From an uncultured Rickettsiales bacterium (GTDB lineage: Bacteria > Pseudomonadota > Alphaproteobacteria > Rs-D84), in NCBI GenBank assembly GCA_947176385.1, contig CAMWQN010000006.1:1-42952 (forward strand): 42,952 bases of DNA, in the 5' to 3' direction. How positions within the stretch are numbered: position 1 is the first letter of the stretch; every line of letters starts with the position of its first letter. The notes beneath the pieces were generated by a model. It made no database searches. It saw nothing but the letters and a program-made list of their open reading frames with translations, and had not been told where the DNA came from. A program made the translations under genes and the position numbers. Shown here piece by piece: positions 1 to 11,934 of this stretch.

Positions 1-290
1 ATACTAAGCGGGCTTTCAAGTTAAGGCAAACGAAAAAAGAAACCTTAACCCCTGAAATTTAGCGGTTCATAGATAGGTCGAAATAATCTGATGAATACGC
101 AACATTGTGAATAAAAGCAGCTCATCAAAAGATTTTTGATGCAAAATTCAAAAATCTGTTCAAGAAGAGATATGCAGACAGTTGAATTTGGAATTATCCA
201 AACTTTGACTAAGTCAATGTGCATATCCTAGACAGGTAGTAGGTTTATATTATTTGTGAACCTCGTTAAAAAACTTGTCTTGCGAATATA

Positions 291-296
291 TATAAT
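291..296 (+). promoter_or_regulatory. putative -10 box (TATAAT) of the rRNA operon
   Basis: Perfect TATAAT ~67 nt upstream of the 16S 5' end; no convincing -35 at 17 nt, so tentative. Confidence 0.4.
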
Positions 297-362
297 GTAA
301 AGACGAACTGATTATAATGTCAGGTTTGTTTTATGCACAGGACTTAAACCACAGGTTTTTAT

Positions 363-1866
<1,504 letters not shown>

Positions 1867-1996
1867 TAGAGAATACCGCTAACACGATAGCGGTCAAATC
1901 CGAATGCGACTGTCTGAATATCTCTTTTTGTTTGGCGAATAATTCTGGTATCAGCGGAACTATTTGAATCTAAATATTTTCCTACCAGATTATATC

Positions 1997-2073
1997 GGGT
2001 CAGTAGTTCAGTTGGTTAGAATGTCGCTCTGATACAGCGAAGGTCGAAGATTCGAGTTCTTCCTGACCCACCA
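1997..2073 (+). tRNA. tRNA-Ile (anticodon GAT)
   Basis: GGGTCAG...CTGACCC acceptor stem, anticodon loop CTGATAC, TTCGAGT T-loop, encoded CCA; in the 16S-23S spacer. Confidence 0.95.
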
Positions 2074-2370
2074 CTTGTCTTGATGAGGTTGGAATCAGAA
2101 ATGATTATTCATTTGTGATTCCAGATGTTTTCGAATATCGTCGGAATCCTGCTTTTTACAGCAATACATTGTTAATCGGTTTTATATGTCGCAAGTTAAA
2201 TTTTATAGAAATATGATTTTTAATTTGTTGAACATCGTAATCTCAAAAATCTTTCTAAATAGAGTAATCACAATTGTGATAATTCAATTAGAACAGCAAG
2301 AATCAACTTAAATGCTTAAAAAACTCATTAAGTGTTCTTTTTAATGTTTGAAGACTTTCTCTTCAAGCAT

Positions 2371-5126
<2,756 letters not shown>

Positions 5127-5207
5127 TCGTTTGATTTAATCAAACGAATGCTTGAAGAGAACGTTGACAATTGATTCTGAAATTGTTATTATGATGTTCG
5201 CTGGATT

Positions 5208-5328
5208 TATTCTGGTGATTATTGAGCGGGAGTCACCCTCTGTTCCATCCCGAACCAGACAGGGAAACCCCGTATCGCCGATGGTACTTTGGCTTCAGCC
5301 ACGGAAGAGTAGGTCGTCGCCAGAATAA
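5208..5328 (+). rRNA. rrf: 5S ribosomal RNA
   Basis: CCATCCCGAACCAGACAG...GCCGATGGTACTTTGGCTTCAGCCACGGAAGAGTAGGTCGTCGCCAG; ends approximate. Confidence 0.93.
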
Positions 5329-5362
5329 ATCCAGTTGCTATGTATAAAGCCGAGATAGATTT

Positions 5363-5387
5363 ACGCCCGCTTGTCGGGCGTTTTTTT
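5363..5387 (+). terminator. intrinsic terminator of the rRNA operon
   Basis: ACGCCCG-CTTGT-CGGGCGT followed by T7. Confidence 0.9.
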
Positions 5388-5485
5388 GTTTTTAATCCGA
5401 GGCTTAGTACTATTCTTTATTCCCGATATTTGTTGCGCGGCGTGATTGCTGATGATATATTTATTATATAAATAAGGAGGATAAG

Positions 5486-5509
5486 ATGGTTGAAGAAGTC
5501 GATGAATAG
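5486..5509 (+). CDS. possible 7-aa mini-ORF (MVEEVDE), leader-peptide-like
   Basis: Strong Shine-Dalgarno TAAGGAGG (5473-5480) 5 nt before ATG; terminator-like hairpin begins 7 nt after the stop. Confidence 0.35.
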   Translation: MVEEVDE

Positions 5510-5516
5510 TAACCCC

Positions 5517-5581
5517 ACCGCCCCACGCCATCCACAAATTTTAACGATTTTGCTGGACCTAGTTCGGGGCGGTTTTATTTT
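5517..5581 (+). terminator. terminator-like hairpin after the mini-ORF
   Basis: ACCGCCCC (5517-5524) / GGGGCGGT (5566-5573) then TTTATTTTT; long 41-nt loop. Confidence 0.45.
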
Positions 5582-5636
5582 TGATGAAATTAATCAGGCG
5601 AAATATTACACTTAAATAGAGTAAAGGATATCTGAT

Positions 5637-5822
5637 ATGCATAAAAAGATTCTAACAGCCAGTAAAATAGCAAATATAGTGCTGGGTGGTAATATAAAGC
5701 CCATTATACCAGATGTGCCAGATATACATTTAATAATTGCTGAAAAGGAAATGGCTGACAAAATCAGGGAAACCATCGCCAAAATTACACACAAGGACAA
5801 TTTCTTTGCTAAGCATCGCTAA
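5637..5822 (+). CDS. hypothetical small protein (61 aa)
   Basis: ORF with AAAGGA upstream of the ATG; no family recognised. Confidence 0.4.
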   Translation: MHKKILTASKIANIVLGGNIKPIIPDVPDIHLIIAEKEMADKIRETIAKITHKDNFFAKHR

Positions 5823-5858
5823 GATTGACAACAGAATTTATTGGTTTAATATATTTTT

Positions 5859-6071
5859 ATGCTTAAAAAATTGTCAGAGTATAATAATGAATTTGGCACC
5901 GTCGCACTGTTTAAAAGTGAGACGGCGTTTGTAATTGAATATTCCACAAAAACATCAGGGATATTTAATATGGTCCTGGAACGCAAGCCGACATATGATG
6001 ATGCAATGCAACGGTTTGATGTATATCAGGTTAGTTTAAAGAATCAAGAACGCAAACAGTGGTCGCGATAA
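5859..6071 (+). CDS. hypothetical small protein (70 aa)
   Basis: ORF in a non-overlapping slot; weak ribosome-binding context. Confidence 0.35.
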   Translation: MLKKLSEYNNEFGTVALFKSETAFVIEYSTKTSGIFNMVLERKPTYDDAMQRFDVYQVSLKNQERKQWSR

Positions 6072-6156
6072 AGATAGTGTATATCTTGAATTGTTTTGTG
6101 TTGACAGTACTGTATTTTTGTGTTAACAAGAAATATGCCAAATTAAGGAGGCATAC

Positions 6157-6582
6157 ATGACACAAAATAAAATTGAAACATCCCGTGATTTAGATAAAGA
6201 ATGCATTGACCAATTATGTGGTTTAATTAAAACTGCGCCATTTGCATATGTTTATGGATATCAGGGTATTTATGACATGGCTTTGATAGGTGAATTTTGG
6301 ATTAGTATTAGCGCCAAACAAGTTTATATGTTACGCAAAGATGGTAAACACAAAATTTTGCTGTATCAAATTCCAGAAAAATATATACCAACATTAATTG
6401 CCGCATTGGATGCACGTGCGGAAAGGATAAAGAAACGTACCCCAGCAGAAAAGGCGGCGTTGCAAGGTGTATGTGACGATCACCATAAAAGATTAAAATC
6501 AGAACGGGAATTTTTCAGTAATATTTTGCCCAAGAATCCTGCGCTGACCACACTTAAATTATTAAACGCCAGACAGAAATAA
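6157..6582 (+). CDS. hypothetical protein (141 aa)
   Basis: TAAGGAGG Shine-Dalgarno before ATG; good ORF. Confidence 0.75.
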   Translation: MTQNKIETSRDLDKECIDQLCGLIKTAPFAYVYGYQGIYDMALIGEFWISISAKQVYMLRKDGKHKILLYQIPEKYIPTLIAALDARAERIKKRTPAEKAALQGVCDDHHKRLKSEREFFSNILPKNPALTTLKLLNARQK

Positions 6583-6608
6583 TTCAGTGTTTATAAATAG
6601 GAGAGAGA

Positions 6609-7193
6609 ATGACATCATTTGAATCACAAATTCAGACGATAATTGATAAAATGCATGTGATATTTCACGATGCAACTGGTTCGAATGATCGCGTCGAATA
6701 TATGCGTGAAAATAATATTGCCGGTGATATCAATTGGTCATTTTCACTGTCTGCAGATGATATTATAAACAAGAAAATTCCACCACGTGTTGCGGGATGC
6801 ACCGGGCGTGCAAAGTTGTTTTGTCATTTGGCGGCGGCGTGTGATATTCTGTGTTATGTTGTTGCGACTGCGAACTATGAAGATTGGTTGCGTGCCCAGG
6901 CTGGTCATCCCAACATTATAAATGGACATCAAATTATTGCGGTCGAAATGGATGGCAAATTACGTGCATTCAGTCCTGGACGTGAAAAATTGGAATGGAT
7001 TTCTGGTGACGTAGTTCCTGGGCGATTTATAAGCGCGGTGCGAAATAAGCCCCAAAATTTAATAACCGCAGTTGTGCCTGGTGATGAGTTTGCAAAATGT
7101 GACACATATCAAAAACTGCGAAATTTATATACCAGTGGTTCTATGGATTGTTCAGATTTTATAATAACACCGGGTGAAGCATTCGTTGTATAA
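6609..7193 (+). CDS. hypothetical protein with possible transglutaminase-like (Cys-His-Asp) fold
   Basis: AGGAGAG RBS; GCTGRAKLFCHLAAACDI ... NGHQIIAVEMDGKLRAFSP resembles the Cys helix and the His/Asp strands of transglutaminase-like proteins. Confidence 0.7.
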   Translation: MTSFESQIQTIIDKMHVIFHDATGSNDRVEYMRENNIAGDINWSFSLSADDIINKKIPPRVAGCTGRAKLFCHLAAACDILCYVVATANYEDWLRAQAGHPNIINGHQIIAVEMDGKLRAFSPGREKLEWISGDVVPGRFISAVRNKPQNLITAVVPGDEFAKCDTYQKLRNLYTSGSMDCSDFIITPGEAFVV

Positions 7194-7291
7194 ATTCATA
7201 TTTTTCTTGAAATGCGTTTTTACTGATATAACATAAATATAAATAAAACCTTGGGGGCAGTGCAGAGAGTACAAATACAAGGGTATTAAAT

Positions 7292-7591
7292 ATGAAAAAC
7301 GTATTGTCTTTTGCTGTTATTATGTTCACACTGTGTCCATGTGCATTTGCAGATTACTATCGCGCAACCGGTGGTGGTGTTTATGAATTATATGTCAATG
7401 ATTGTTCACCTGCGGGTATGCGTCATGCATTAGATAATGCTGTGGCTGCACGTCATGCGGTGATTACATCGGTTAAATGCGCAGTGCCAAATGACGAAGT
7501 CGTTGTTGATATTTTTATGGAAGAAATGGAAACGATTCCTGCAGAATGTTTATGCCCATGTGAATTGGTCACATTAGATTGCGGTTGTTAA
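7292..7591 (+). CDS. small secreted Cys-rich protein (99 aa)
   Basis: N-terminal signal peptide MKNVLSFAVIMFTLCPCAFA; C-terminal ECLCPCELVTLDCGC. Confidence 0.6.
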   Translation: MKNVLSFAVIMFTLCPCAFADYYRATGGGVYELYVNDCSPAGMRHALDNAVAARHAVITSVKCAVPNDEVVVDIFMEEMETIPAECLCPCELVTLDCGC

Positions 7592-8076
7592 ATCGTTATA
7601 CCCATAAAATATTTTGCAGCGGTACCAATCGCAAATGATGCAATTGATACCCCGATGTATATCCCCAGCATTTCCAAGAATCGCGGAACAAATGGACGTC
7701 GGGTTAAAATTCCAATGCTGCAATTAAATCCGAATATAATCAATACTGCCATTATTGCCATCATACCCAATGCCCAGAACCGGTTCGGTATAACAGCAAA
7801 TGGCAGTATTAAAATTACGCTGGTTGTGACATACATAATGCCGGTATATAATGCTGCCCGAAAGGCATTTGGATTGTTTTCACTGCGTTGCGCTTGAAAA
7901 TTTGCTGCCGCCATTGACAGGCTGGCTGCCACGGCTGCAATGGCACCGGTCATAATAATAACCTTGCGGTCTGTAAATGCGAATGTAAGTCCCGCAATAG
8001 TTCCACTGATTTCAACCAATGCATCATGCATTCCCAGGACCAGTGCGCTGGTATATTTATATTTTTGTAATTGCAT
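7588..8076 (-). CDS. VIT1/CCC1-like membrane transporter family protein
   Basis: LVLGMHDALVEISGTIAGLTFAF matches the first-helix pattern of the VIT/CCC1 family; polytopic. Confidence 0.7.
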   Translation of the reverse strand: MQLQKYKYTSALVLGMHDALVEISGTIAGLTFAFTDRKVIIMTGAIAAVAASLSMAAANFQAQRSENNPNAFRAALYTGIMYVTTSVILILPFAVIPNRFWALGMMAIMAVLIIFGFNCSIGILTRRPFVPRFLEMLGIYIGVSIASFAIGTAAKYFMGITI

Positions 8077-8164
8077 AACGCGATTATATGTGAATGCTGT
8101 GGCTATATCCGCAAGAAAAATGTCCTGGTAAATTTATAAAAAACAGTTTTATATTATCTGCATA

Positions 8165-8701
8165 ATGATTATTACATCTGAATTTTATATGGGCAATCCG
8201 ATTGATGTTGCACGTCAATTAGTTGGTGCGTATTTATGTCGTCGTTGTTCTGATGGTAATGTTATTCGTGCCCGCATTGCAGAGTTAGAATTATATCACG
8301 AATCCGAACGTGGTTGTCATGCGTATGGTGGCAAATGCACTGCGCGAAATGATGCAATGTTTTTATCAGGCGGTCACGCATATGTGTATTTGTGCTATGG
8401 CTTGCATAATATGTTAAATATAGTCATTGGTAATAAAGGCACAGGATGTGCGGTTTTGATTCGTAGCCTGGAATATGATGATTGCAATGGACCGGGGAAA
8501 TTGACACGCACGCTGGGTATAGACCGCACATTGAATAAGATGGATTTAACGCGTGATGATGTTATGTGGCTGGAACCACGCGATTGTACACCAGATATTG
8601 CAGTTGGTACGCGTATCGGTATTGATTATGCTGGCGTGGATGCTGCATTACCATGGCGATTTGCGATAAGGAACAGTAAATATATCAGTCGTCCAATATA
8701 A
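8165..8701 (+). CDS. 3-methyladenine (methylpurine) DNA glycosylase, AAG/Mpg family
   Basis: ELELYHESERGCHAYGGKCTARNDAMFLSGGHAYVYLCYGLHNMLNIV is the AAG signature region. Confidence 0.88.
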   Translation: MIITSEFYMGNPIDVARQLVGAYLCRRCSDGNVIRARIAELELYHESERGCHAYGGKCTARNDAMFLSGGHAYVYLCYGLHNMLNIVIGNKGTGCAVLIRSLEYDDCNGPGKLTRTLGIDRTLNKMDLTRDDVMWLEPRDCTPDIAVGTRIGIDYAGVDAALPWRFAIRNSKYISRPI

Positions 8702-8779
8702 CCAAGTATCTAAGAAAAATATCCTGCAAACAAAAAAGTATGCTATAATATACACATAATAACATAAGGAGTGTATATA

Positions 8780-10015
8780 ATGCCTGGATTTTTTAGTCGA
8801 TTATTTGGCGGTGGTAACAAGCAATCCACACCTGCATTACCAAATAATAATACATTAAAACCGAATATACCAGGTGTTGATCCGTTATTGTTTCGTGCCA
8901 GTCACAATTTTAATAAATATCTGACGAATTTTTTGCAAACAGGCGCATCTGTTGGATTGCCTGTATCGCGTTTAAGTCGTGAAGAATGGAATTCAGTAAA
9001 TGAAAAGCTGGCAAAACAAGGTGTCACATTGGTGTCACGATATGATAATGGTATCGAGTATATGTGGTTTGAATATTTGGGTGGTGCCAGTACACAATTA
9101 ACGCCGTTGGAAAAATTAATGGCGCGCGCCAGCAAGAATTTTAGTCAGTATATGCAAGAATGTCTGAGTGGTACTTCTGATTCAAGTGCATTGTTGCCAA
9201 CAAAGCGTATGGAAAAATCTGATTGGGATGAATTAAATCGTTTGCTTGCAGATCAGGGGATACAGTTGATTCCCGTGATGTATGAAGGCATGTCTTATAT
9301 GAAAGTTGCACGTGCAAATCCCCAGAAACTTGATAACAGTAATGTGTCTGCATTTTCAGAAGGTGTAGTTGCGGTAAAAGAAAGAGCTTTTGAACAAATC
9401 AAACAACAATATCCTAATTTGTCTGACGAGGTTGTTCATTATATTGTTGATAATAATGATAAATTAAGTGCGAATGATATTTATAAGGCTATTCGTCATG
9501 CAATGCGTCCGTATGATACACCACAGTCACAGTTTATACAGGCAACACAATACGGTTCCCAGCATACCAATGATATTATGGTATTTTCGTATCAGAACTG
9601 GACATTTTCACGCAAAGCCAAAAGACGCGTGTCAAGTGCAAGCAAAATTTGTATGTATCATTTAAGTCTGAATGTGCATGTTGTACCTGGCTTGATTGCT
9701 GCGTTGGACGATGTGTTGGCGCGTGATATGGGACAGTATATTGATTATTATAAATTTCCAAAGGCAAATTGGTTCGATGAAGTTCAATATCGTCATGACC
9801 CTGTTACGATATATATGTATGACCGTAATTCAGATATAGAACAACAGATTGTTGCAGCGGTTGCACCATATGTGCGTTCAAACGAAGGCTTGCTGGGACA
9901 AGTATTAGGTCCGGGTGTTGATATAAACACAGAAACATCATCATATGGTGGTGTGTCTGTAGGACAGTCGATTGCGATGAAAATAAAAAACATATTAGAT
10001 TCTGTTAGAGAATAA
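8780..10015 (+). CDS. hypothetical protein with a tandem internal duplication
   Basis: AAGGAG 8 nt before the ATG at 8780 (track's GTG start at 8771 overlaps the SD); two similar ~65-aa repeats in the N-terminal half. Confidence 0.75.
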   Translation: MPGFFSRLFGGGNKQSTPALPNNNTLKPNIPGVDPLLFRASHNFNKYLTNFLQTGASVGLPVSRLSREEWNSVNEKLAKQGVTLVSRYDNGIEYMWFEYLGGASTQLTPLEKLMARASKNFSQYMQECLSGTSDSSALLPTKRMEKSDWDELNRLLADQGIQLIPVMYEGMSYMKVARANPQKLDNSNVSAFSEGVVAVKERAFEQIKQQYPNLSDEVVHYIVDNNDKLSANDIYKAIRHAMRPYDTPQSQFIQATQYGSQHTNDIMVFSYQNWTFSRKAKRRVSSASKICMYHLSLNVHVVPGLIAALDDVLARDMGQYIDYYKFPKANWFDEVQYRHDPVTIYMYDRNSDIEQQIVAAVAPYVRSNEGLLGQVLGPGVDINTETSSYGGVSVGQSIAMKIKNILDSVRE

Positions 10016-10050
10016 AAAAATAAGCACGCAAAACTGCGTGTTTATTTTTT
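10013..10050. terminator. bidirectional intrinsic terminator
   Basis: AATAAGCACGCA-AAAC-TGCGTGTTTATT with A-run and T-run on either side, between convergent genes. Confidence 0.85.
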
Positions 10051-10620
10051 ATCAATTATAACCGCGCCTTGGCGCACAATATTTGTTTTGTCGCCATCTA
10101 ATACGACAACAGTACTTGGTGCGCCCCCCATTGGTTGATATGCGTTGTCGATAATTATTATATCCGGGAATGTTTTACGTATTTCATCCGGATTTGTCAG
10201 TACAGGTTGCCCTGATATATTTGCCGATGATGTTGCCAGGCAATACCCATCAATTATATTACACAAGTCATGAAATGGTTTGTAATTTGGAATACGTACG
10301 CCACCGAACACGCATGTGTCTGCATCATCTGCGACAGGTACACCGATTGTTAATGCACCCGGCCAGTATTTATGTGCCATTTTAAATGCACGCGCTGGGT
10401 GATGGGTCATATATGGCGCGATATGTTCAATTGTATCTGACATGATAATCAGATGTTTGTTCGTTGGACGATGCTTTATTTTGAACAGTGCCGCTGCCCC
10501 CACTGCATTCGGCAGTGCGCCCAGTCCCCAAACGGTATCGGTTGGAAACGCGATTACGCCACCGGCACGCAGATGTGCATTCAGTTTTTTTATAAAAATT
10601 TCATCGTGTAAATCAGTCAT
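10042..10620 (-). CDS. tsaC: threonylcarbamoyl-AMP synthase (Sua5/YrdC family)
   Basis: LRAGGVIAFPTDTVWGLGALPN...ALFKIKHRPTNKHLIIM...ATSSANISGQP. Confidence 0.92.
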   Translation of the reverse strand: MTDLHDEIFIKKLNAHLRAGGVIAFPTDTVWGLGALPNAVGAAALFKIKHRPTNKHLIIMSDTIEHIAPYMTHHPARAFKMAHKYWPGALTIGVPVADDADTCVFGGVRIPNYKPFHDLCNIIDGYCLATSSANISGQPVLTNPDEIRKTFPDIIIIDNAYQPMGGAPSTVVVLDGDKTNIVRQGAVIIDKK

Positions 10621-10623
10621 AAT

Positions 10624-11181
10624 TCAAAAACTATAATTTATTCCCAAACCAACGTAATTGAAACCGCGATTAACCTCGGTAAAATCGCCGTTGGAAAAGT
10701 GCAGGGTAAATATTTCCCCGCGCCAGTTGTTGGTTATGTTTTTTCCGATAAAAACTTTTTCCCCGAATACCAGACGGCTGGAAACATAGCGGTCACGTGA
10801 ATCCCGCATGTATGGACCAATCCCACCGCCCAGATACCATCCGTACCATTGTAACAGCGCGACGTCCCAAGACACACCCGCCGCAAAAAATGATAGCCCG
10901 CGTGAACCATGATAGCCGAAGTTCTGAACAAAATTGACATTCATACGTGCGGGCAATCGCATTATTTCCATCGGCTGACTGTACTGTGCCATCAGCAGCG
11001 TCATTGGACGAATATCCCACAGTCCCGGTTGTACCAGTTTAAACAATGTTCCCGGTCCCGTCCCCTGGGCAACATGTAATTCAATTGAATTGCGTGTGGT
11101 GTCCCCAAACATAACATTTGCATGTGATGCATATGGTGCACCAATGGACATCAAACAAGATAGTAATACAAATTTTTTCAT
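10624..11181 (-). CDS. PagL-like lipid A 3-O-deacylase / outer-membrane beta-barrel
   Basis: Signal peptide; C-terminal WRGEIFTLHFSNGDFTEVNRGFNYVGLGINYSF with PagL-like H-x-S-N and terminal Phe. Confidence 0.65.
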   Translation of the reverse strand: MKKFVLLSCLMSIGAPYASHANVMFGDTTRNSIELHVAQGTGPGTLFKLVQPGLWDIRPMTLLMAQYSQPMEIMRLPARMNVNFVQNFGYHGSRGLSFFAAGVSWDVALLQWYGWYLGGGIGPYMRDSRDRYVSSRLVFGEKVFIGKNITNNWRGEIFTLHFSNGDFTEVNRGFNYVGLGINYSF

Positions 11182-11292
11182 GGCAGAAATTATATCAAAA
11201 AATACTGTGTATTCAAAATAAAAACAGTTGACGGTGTGGGATACAATTCTTAATATTATCCACGTAAAACTACGAAAGCAAAGGATATAAAA

Positions 11293-11772
11293 ATGACCAA
11301 GACAGTTTTATTTAGTGTGCTGGCAATTATGACAGCACTGCCGGCAAATGCGGGATTGTTGGATGGCTTGTTCGGTAAAAAGGATGCCGAACCAAAAACA
11401 CTGGAAGAAGCATGCAACAAAGATGAAATCACCGCCCTGTGTCCAGAGGTTATTTTGGGAACCAAAACAATCCAAGAATGCTTGATTGAAAATGTATCAG
11501 GTGTATCTAAAAAATGCGCTAACTATGTTAAAAAGTCCGTTGCAGACCAGGCTGATAACGTAAAGCAGAAAATTGCAGGCGCCAAAGAAGGTGCGGAATC
11601 CATGACAGCGGAACAGAAGCAGGAAATTGCTGCGAAAAAAGCAGCCGCCAAAACAGCGAAAGCTGACTTGAAAAAGTCCCTGAAGGAAACAAAAGAAGCA
11701 GCACGTGCAGTGTTTGATGCGGAACGTGAACAGATTAAAGCTGCCGCTGTCCAAACCCAGGACGCAAAATAA
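11293..11772 (+). CDS. secreted Ala/Lys-rich hypothetical protein (159 aa)
   Basis: Signal peptide MTKTVLFSVLAIMTALPANAG; coiled-coil-like C-terminal half. Confidence 0.7.
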   Translation: MTKTVLFSVLAIMTALPANAGLLDGLFGKKDAEPKTLEEACNKDEITALCPEVILGTKTIQECLIENVSGVSKKCANYVKKSVADQADNVKQKIAGAKEGAESMTAEQKQEIAAKKAAAKTAKADLKKSLKETKEAARAVFDAEREQIKAAAVQTQDAK

Positions 11773-11792
11773 TAAAAATACCAGATTATTTT

Positions 11793-11814
11793 ACCCGCCT
11801 TGTGCGGGTTTTCT
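11793..11814 (+). terminator. intrinsic terminator
   Basis: ACCCGC-CTTGT-GCGGGT followed by TTTTCTTG. Confidence 0.7.
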
Positions 11815-11934
11815 TGTTTACAGGACCTGCACAAAATGTTATAATTAGAACAAGTCTATGTGCAAAGCGCATGTGCGCGATGCCAAAAAATGTTGGGTTT
11901 CTGGGCATTTGCCCCGGAATACAGGGAGAGTTTT

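Noticed and set aside
205-229. TTGACT (205-210) with TATCCT (224-229) as the rRNA promoter
   Set aside because: Spacer is only 13 nt; TATAAT at 291-296 is a better -10 though its -35 is unclear.
11860-11934. GTG start at 11860 for the 716-aa protein
   Set aside because: AGGGAGAG plus ATG at 11935 followed by an export-type leader is a better start.
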